DNA of 47,792 nt from positions 1 to 47,792 of the forward strand of contig NZ_AGSX01000030.1 in NCBI RefSeq assembly GCF_000235745.1. The letters run 5' to 3'. The notes beneath the pieces were generated by a model. It ran no database searches. It saw only the letters and a list, made by a program, of their open reading frames with translations, and had not been told where the DNA came from. Shown here piece after piece: positions 43,671 to 47,792 of the stretch (position 1 is its first letter; each line of letters opens with the position of its first letter). The DNA comes from Stutzerimonas stutzeri SDM-LAC (GTDB lineage: Bacteria; Pseudomonadota; Gammaproteobacteria; Pseudomonadales; Pseudomonadaceae). The translations under genes and the position numbers were made by a program.

Positions 43671-45027
43671 ACACCTCGTTGGGCAGCCACGTGGCCAACG
43701 GGGCAAAGAGAAACACCAGGGCCAGGCCGAGCAACTGAATCAGGATGTAAGGCATGACGCCGAGATAAACGTCCCGCGTCGTGACTTCCGGAGGGCAGAC
43801 GCCCTTGATGTAGAACAGCGCAAAGCCCACCGGCGGGGTAAGAAACGAGGTCTGCAGGCACAGCGCGAAGAGGATCGCGAACCACAGTGGATCGACGCCC
43901 ATGGAAAACAGCACCGGTGCAACCAGCGGCAGGATGATCAGGGTGATCTCGACCCAGTCGAGGAAGAAGCCGAGCAGGAAGGTGATGAACAGTACGGTCA
44001 GCAATACTCCAGTCTGGCCGAACGGCAAGCCGGTGAGCGCCGCACGGATCACGTCATCGCCGCCTAGGCCGCGCAGCACCGCGGCGAACACCGTGGCGCC
44101 GATGAAGATTCCAAAGATGAATGCCGAGGTACGGCTGGTCTGGTAGAGCGCTTCTTTCAGCACCGCCATGTTCAGCTTGCGGCTGAAGGCCGCCATCAGC
44201 ACAGCGCCAAACGCACCGACCGCCGAAGCTTCCGTCGTCGTAGCGATACCGAAGAAGATCGAGCCCAGTACGGCCAGGATCAGGACGAAGGGTGGCACCA
44301 CCGCCCAGAACACATCGATCAGCGCCTTTGCATCAAGCTTCTGGCGGTTGGCCGGAGCAGGCGCAAAGTCTTTCTTCAGCCACGACACCACAACGATGTA
44401 GAGGATGTACATCAGTGCCAGCATCATTCCGGGTATCAGCGCACCCATGAACAGCTTGCCCACCGAGGCTTCGGACGTGCCGAGTCGGTCGGCCATCAAG
44501 ACCAGCATGATACTGGGCGGGATCAGGATGCCCAGTGTGCCGACCGAACAGGCGGTGCCGACGGCTAGACTCTTGTTGTATTTGGCCTGCAGCATCGGCC
44601 CGATCGAGAGCATACCGAGCAGGGCCACCGAGGCGCCGACGATACCGGTGGAGGCGGCCAGCAGGATGCCGACCAGCACGACGGTGACGGCGTAACCACC
44701 GCGTAACGGACCGAGCACCCGAACAAGGCTGTGCATCAACCGTTCGGCAATGCCCGAGCGGTCAAGCATGAGGCCCATGAAGATAAACAGGGGCAGGGCG
44801 ACCATCAGTTCGTTAGCGACGATGCCGTAGATACGTGCATCGAGCACGCCGATGGTGCCGTCCCAGGTAAACCAGAGATCGGCATCGAAGTGTTCGACCA
44901 TGACATGGCCGAGCACGGCGAACAGCAGCCCGATGCCGGCCAGTGACCAGGCTACCGGGAAGCCAAGCAGCAGCAGCCCCATAAAGGTGGCGAACATGCT
45001 GATGACGAGAATTTCTTCCAGACCCAT
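43660..45027 (-). CDS. dctM: TRAP transporter large permease subunit (DctM)
   Basis: A 455-residue inner-membrane protein with about 12 helices, the ion-coupled large subunit of a TRAP transporter. Family segments include MGLEEILVISMFATFMGLLL at the N terminus, GIVGASVALLGMLS and LGILIPPSIMLVLMADRLG (the conserved IPPS motif), and a C-terminal half repeating it (LQTSFLTPPVGFALFYIKG). The ATG 45027 was chosen because it begins the family sequence and lies 16 bp after dctQ; an earlier start would overlap dctQ. Third in dctP-dctQ-dctM-hbcR. The substrate is predicted from the shared regulon to be 3-hydroxybutyrate or a close carboxylate. Confidence 0.92.
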   Translation of the reverse strand: MGLEEILVISMFATFMGLLLLGFPVAWSLAGIGLLFAVLGHVMVEHFDADLWFTWDGTIGVLDARIYGIVANELMVALPLFIFMGLMLDRSGIAERLMHSLVRVLGPLRGGYAVTVVLVGILLAASTGIVGASVALLGMLSIGPMLQAKYNKSLAVGTACSVGTLGILIPPSIMLVLMADRLGTSEASVGKLFMGALIPGMMLALMYILYIVVVSWLKKDFAPAPANRQKLDAKALIDVFWAVVPPFVLILAVLGSIFFGIATTTEASAVGAFGAVLMAAFSRKLNMAVLKEALYQTSRTSAFIFGIFIGATVFAAVLRGLGGDDVIRAALTGLPFGQTGVLLTVLFITFLLGFFLDWVEITLIILPLVAPVLFSMGVDPLWFAILFALCLQTSFLTPPVGFALFYIKGVCPPEVTTRDVYLGVMPYILIQLLGLALVFLFAPLATWLPNEVYAQ

Positions 45028-45043
45028 GATTACGGCTACTCCA

Positions 45044-45658
45044 TCAGGGCTGCGAATGGCCGCGGTCGCGGTCATGCGTCGGGGCTACAGAGGCCCGCGG
45101 AAAGTTGAATAGCAGCGTGCTGCAGCGTGTGGCCCGTGACAGCAAGGCCAGCGCCACCAGCGTCAGCCCGATGGGCAATACGCTCTTGAAGATGTAACGG
45201 TGCGGCAGGCCGCTAGGCGCCTGCGAGCGCTCGTCATAGATGAAGGCCTGGTAGGCGAAGGGCACCAGTGCGTCGACCATCAGCAGCACGATTGGCAACG
45301 CCAGGAACACAATCGCCAGTAGCTCGATAATGGCCTGGCTGCGCAGCGTGAATTTCTCACGCAGCACATCGACGCGGACATGGTCGTCACGCACCACTGC
45401 ATAGGCCAGCGCGAGCATCAAAGCGGCACCGAACAGGTGCCAGGACAACTCTTCCAGCGCAATCGAGCCGCGGGCAAGAACGAAGCGGCTGAACACGTTG
45501 GTCAACACCACCGCCAGCACCAAAAGCCAGATCCATGCGCTGGCTTCGCCTATGGCGACCAGCGCCTTGTCCAGCCGCCAGGACAGTTTGTTGTGAGGCA
45601 ATGCATCCGATTGAGCGGCAGGCACTGCGTCATCAGGGGAAACGGGATGAGCAGACAC
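45044..45658 (-). CDS. dctQ: TRAP transporter small permease subunit (DctQ)
   Basis: A 204-residue membrane protein with four hydrophobic helices (about 35-55, 72-92, 112-135, 160-180), the small TRAP subunit that pairs with DctM. It has the DctQ segment VVLTNVFSRFVLARGSIALEELSWHLFGAAL and the charged loop RDDHVRVDVL. I place the start at GTG 45658, with GAGG 5-6 nt upstream; another GTG two codons earlier overlaps that ribosome site. It is 197 bp downstream of dctP, with two hairpins between, and 16 bp before dctM. Confidence 0.88.
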   Translation of the reverse strand: MSAHPVSPDDAVPAAQSDALPHNKLSWRLDKALVAIGEASAWIWLLVLAVVLTNVFSRFVLARGSIALEELSWHLFGAALMLALAYAVVRDDHVRVDVLREKFTLRSQAIIELLAIVFLALPIVLLMVDALVPFAYQAFIYDERSQAPSGLPHRYIFKSVLPIGLTLVALALLSRATRCSTLLFNFPRASVAPTHDRDRGHSQP

Positions 45659-45689
45659 GGTCACCTCGGAGATCCGAAACCAGGAGAAA

Positions 45690-45726
45690 GCACGGTGCGA
45701 ACCGTGCGCTAGAGACCTGTCAGGTC
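45690..45726. promoter_or_regulatory. Two hairpins in the dctP-dctQ gap
   Basis: GCACGGT-GCGA-ACCGTGC (45690-45707) and GACCTG-T-CAGGTC (45714-45726). They lie just before dctQ in the only long gap of the operon. A likely role is to protect the dctP part of the mRNA or attenuate the permease genes, so that binding protein is made in excess. Inference. Confidence 0.45.
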
Positions 45727-45855
45727 GGCAAGATTCTTCACCTGCTGTGCTAAGACTTCGTTACTGCGCTTCGGCAGTTGCCGACCGACCGCAGAGACCT
45801 CAGCACGGCAGGATCCAAACCTAGATGACACGGGTACTAGGCTTTGCTGAGTGGA

Positions 45856-46941
45856 TCACTCGTACTTGTAGTAATCGCGCGGCAAGTAGCCTTTGCCGTG
45901 CCAGATCGAGTGATGCTTCATGAAGTCGCGCTGACTGCTCAGGACGCGGTTGAACATTTCGTCCTTGGCGGCGATTTCATCCAGCACTTCGTTGGTCACA
46001 CGTTCCAGTTCACGCAGCACTTCTTCAGGCAGCACCTGGGCTTTCACACCCTGCTTTTCGTACTCGCGCAAGGCGGTCGGCTGGGCCCACTCGCTCTCGG
46101 CGAAACCTTTGAGCGTGGCCGACTCGCAACCCATCTCGATCAGGGCACGGCTTTGCGGCTCCAACTTGTCCCAGACGCCCTTGTTGACCAGCAGGTGTGA
46201 GGTGGTCAGCGTCTGGTGCCAGCCCGGCATGATGTAGTTCTTGATGATCTGATCCAGGCCCAACATCTTGTCGATCGCCGGCTGTGAGAACTCGGTGGCG
46301 TCGATGGTCTTGCGCTCCAGCGCCTGATAGATCTCGCCGCCGGGGATCATGGTGACCGAGGCGCCGAGTTTTTCCAGCACCTTGCCGCCGATGCCGGCAA
46401 AGCGGATGCGCAGGCCATCGATGTCTTCGAGCTTCTCGATTGGTTTGGCAAACCAGCCGGCACCTTCCGGGCCGATGATGCTGCAGAGCATTGGGTGGAT
46501 GTTGCGCTCGGCATAGATCTCTTCCAGTAGCTTCTTGCCGTCACCCTCGTAATACCAGGCCAGATAGGCGGGGGGCTCCATGTTGAACGGCGCGCCGGAA
46601 TACAGGGGAAGCGAGGCGATGGTGCCCTGATCGTAGCCGATCCAGGTATAGCCAGCCGGGTACTTGCCGTTGCTGACCGCATCCATGATCTCGAAGGGTG
46701 GCACCAGTTCGCCGGGCTCGTAGTAGCGCAGCTGGATATCACCGCCGGAAATGGCCTTGAGCGACTCGGACAGATGCTTGATGGGTGTGGTCAGGCCGAT
46801 CAAGTGGGAGGGGAAGGCCAGCGGCACTTGCCAGCGGATCTTCTCGGCGGCTATGGCGTCAGCGCTGATCAGGCTGGCACTGAGAAGAGTGGTAGCGCCG
46901 ATGGCGCAGGCGAGACGGGACAGCTTTTTGCTTATCGACAT
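45856..46941 (-). CDS. dctP: TRAP transporter substrate-binding protein (DctP family)
   Basis: A 361-residue periplasmic binding protein with a signal peptide (MSISKKLSRLACAIGATTLL start, cut near AIAA/EKIRW). The mature part begins with the family segment IRWQVPLAFPSHL, and GLRIRFAGIGGKVLEKLGAS around residues 176-195 contains the conserved Arg that clamps the substrate carboxylate. GGEIYQALERKTIDATEFSQPAID is typical of the TakP-like/2-oxoacid and hydroxyacid subgroup. AGGA precedes the ATG. First gene of the dctPQM-hbcR operon, behind a sigma54 promoter and three enhancer palindromes. I predict (R)-3-hydroxybutyrate as ligand because of the shared regulation with bdhA. Confidence 0.9.
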   Translation of the reverse strand: MSISKKLSRLACAIGATTLLSASLISADAIAAEKIRWQVPLAFPSHLIGLTTPIKHLSESLKAISGGDIQLRYYEPGELVPPFEIMDAVSNGKYPAGYTWIGYDQGTIASLPLYSGAPFNMEPPAYLAWYYEGDGKKLLEEIYAERNIHPMLCSIIGPEGAGWFAKPIEKLEDIDGLRIRFAGIGGKVLEKLGASVTMIPGGEIYQALERKTIDATEFSQPAIDKMLGLDQIIKNYIMPGWHQTLTTSHLLVNKGVWDKLEPQSRALIEMGCESATLKGFAESEWAQPTALREYEKQGVKAQVLPEEVLRELERVTNEVLDEIAAKDEMFNRVLSSQRDFMKHHSIWHGKGYLPRDYYKYE

Positions 46942-46951
46942 TGCAGCTTTC

Positions 46952-46968
46952 CTTCTTTTTTTTGTTTT
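46952..46968 (-). promoter_or_regulatory. A-rich Hfq/Crc-type motif before dctP
   Basis: The minus strand reads AAAACAAAAAAAAGAAG before AGGA, 10 bp from the dctP ATG. It contains AAnAAnAA matches and fits the catabolite-repression pattern seen on the other catabolic genes here. Confidence 0.5.
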
Positions 46969-47073
46969 GGTAACCAGAGGTGCAGGCCGGCGTTCCGTAA
47001 GGCCGGAAAGCGGGACGAGGCAGCACTGCTTTATCGTCCCGCCAGGTGTTCTGGCGTCTTGCGAATATCACTT

Positions 47074-47090
47074 TGCAGGTTCTGTGCCTG
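47074..47090 (-). promoter_or_regulatory. Sigma54 (-24/-12) promoter of the dctPQM-hbcR operon
   Basis: The minus strand reads CAGGCACAGAACCTGCA against YTGGCACGNNNNTTGCW: GG (47088-47087) and GC (47076-47075) are at the required 12-bp distance, with T-to-A and T-to-C changes next to them. The predicted transcript starts about 120 nt before dctP. Confidence 0.65.
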
Positions 47091-47153
47091 ACTGCTGGAT
47101 CGGCCGATAACTCGCTCGCTAGAGGCTCCGCGGGGTTTGGCTCGGTCTGCGCG

Positions 47154-47232
47154 TGTCCAACTGGCTGGACACTCATGGGAGGCTGTCGAAAGGATGTCCA
47201 GTCTGTTGGACGAGTGTCTGTTTATCTGGACT
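47154..47232. promoter_or_regulatory. Three enhancer (UAS) palindromes upstream of dctP
   Basis: TGTCCA-ACTGGC-TGGACA (47154-47171; arms extend perfectly to GTGTCCA/TGGACAC), TGTCCA-GTCTGT-TGGACG (47195-47212) and the weaker TGTCTG-TTTATC-TGGACT (47215-47232). Starts are 41 and 20 bp apart. They sit about 65-145 bp upstream of the sigma54 promoter. Confidence 0.8.
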
Positions 47233-47346
47233 GACAACCGATGAGCCAGCAGCAATCGCGACGCTATTGGCGCTGCAATGCGTTCTTCAAACCGGTGCCG
47301 GTTCGGTGGTTTGCCACAGAGGGCTGGTGGTGGATGCGTTGGCTGG

Positions 47347-47742
47347 TTAGCTCGCGTCCTTGTTCATCGTCGCCTTCAGCGCCGTGAAACAGCGTTCTTC
47401 GGCGGTGTCGAGTTCCAGCTGCATCTGCTGAATATCGAGCAACTGCTGTGCGAGCTGCTGGCGACGTTCGGCAATCATGCCAAGCATGATGTTCAGCTGT
47501 TTCTGATTGCCGGCCTTGGGATCGTACAGCTCGATCAGGGTTTTGCACTCGGCGAGCGAAAAGCCGATGCGCTTGCCGCGCAGGATGAGCTTCAGGGCAA
47601 CACGATCTTTGGGCGTATAGATACGCTCCTGACCGCGCCGCTTCGGCGAGAGCATGCCTTGTTCTTCGTAGAAGCGTATCGCGCGGGTGGTGATATCGAG
47701 CTCGTTAGCCAGATCGGAAATGCTGTACGTCTGCTTTGCCAT
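47347..47742 (-). CDS. liuR: LiuR-like MerR-family regulator
   Basis: A 131-residue MerR regulator: N-terminal winged helix (YSISDLANELDITTRAIRFYEEQGMLSPKRRGQERIYTPKDRVALK, about 5-50) and a long C-terminal dimerisation helix (about 85-125; ERRQQLAQQLLDIQQMQLELDTAEERC). It lacks metal-binding cysteine clusters. The segments RRGQERIY and LDIQQMQLELDTAEERC are those of LiuR, regulator of leucine/isovalerate and acyclic terpene catabolism, whose end products are acetoacetate and acetyl-CoA. ATG 47742 begins the family sequence. No liu gene lies downstream on its strand (dctP region follows), so targets would be divergent, beyond the right edge, or elsewhere. Confidence 0.82.
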   Translation of the reverse strand: MAKQTYSISDLANELDITTRAIRFYEEQGMLSPKRRGQERIYTPKDRVALKLILRGKRIGFSLAECKTLIELYDPKAGNQKQLNIMLGMIAERRQQLAQQLLDIQQMQLELDTAEERCFTALKATMNKDAS

Positions 47743-47792
47743 GAAAGGTATCCAGTCCTGCCTGTCCACCCGCGGCTCGCGACGAGCCGGGT

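Larger units (their letters stand above)
46942..47346. other. Regulatory region upstream of dctP
   Basis: The 405-bp gap between dctP and the MerR gene. It contains the A-rich dctP leader, a sigma54 promoter and three enhancer palindromes. No gene is evident; the last 110 bp (47233-47346) show nothing specific. Confidence 0.65.

Overview
The window looks like a chromosomal segment of a GC-rich fluorescent-type or, more likely, stutzeri-type Pseudomonas (Stutzerimonas). The grounds are the codon and GC character, the ben-cat-pca gene set and its layout, Pseudomonas-style REP palindromes (TGTGGGAG and GTAGGAGCGAGC types), and LiuR-, HbcR- and BenR-like regulators. This assignment is inference from sequence character; no database search was possible.

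Layout. 0-3.7 kb: an acetoacetate module on the minus strand (CoA-transferase subunits dhcA-dhcB plus thiolase atoB) with a divergent LysR regulator. 4-16.5 kb: benzoate to muconolactone on the plus strand: benR, a hybrid sensor kinase, benABCD, benK, catBCA, benE. 16.6-21.5 kb: pcaR and pcaIJFD, which finish the beta-ketoadipate pathway. 21.5-25.5 kb: a dCache chemoreceptor and a secreted tannase-family esterase, both minus strand. 26-40.4 kb: mixed housekeeping and signalling genes: a Na+/H+ antiporter, a small unknown gene, a VOC protein, two convergent GGDEF-EAL proteins, an AraC regulator next to a frameshifted LysE exporter, phosphoglucomutase, RidA, LysR and a glutathione transferase. 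41-47 kb: 3-hydroxybutyrate dehydrogenase (bdhA), a sigma54 enhancer-binding protein (hbcR-like) and a complete TRAP transporter. A LiuR-like MerR regulator lies at the right edge.

The most interesting system is a predicted sigma54 regulon scattered over 22 kb. Seven copies of an 18-bp palindrome, TGTCCA-N6-TGGACA, occur in three places: upstream of bdhA (2), of the TRAP-transporter operon that also encodes the enhancer-binding protein (3), and of the secreted tannase-family esterase at 23.8-25.5 kb (2). Each set lies about 90-160 bp upstream of a -24/-12 sigma54 promoter. Sites within a set are 20, 31, 41 or 51 bp apart, close to whole helical turns. I infer that esterase, importer and dehydrogenase form one pathway for external 3-hydroxybutyrate esters or oligomers. 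Acetoacetate would then be finished by DhcAB and AtoB at the left end of the window.

The aromatic part is also well supported at DNA level. There are two direct TGCA-N6-GGATA repeats with a correctly placed -10 element before benA (BenR/XylS type). A perfect inverted GCGATTATCG palindrome precedes pcaR and a perfect GTTCGATAATCGCAC box precedes pcaI. A sigma28 promoter precedes the chemoreceptor. AAnAAnAA-like motifs, the recognition type of Hfq/Crc, sit at the ribosome binding sites of most catabolic genes here.
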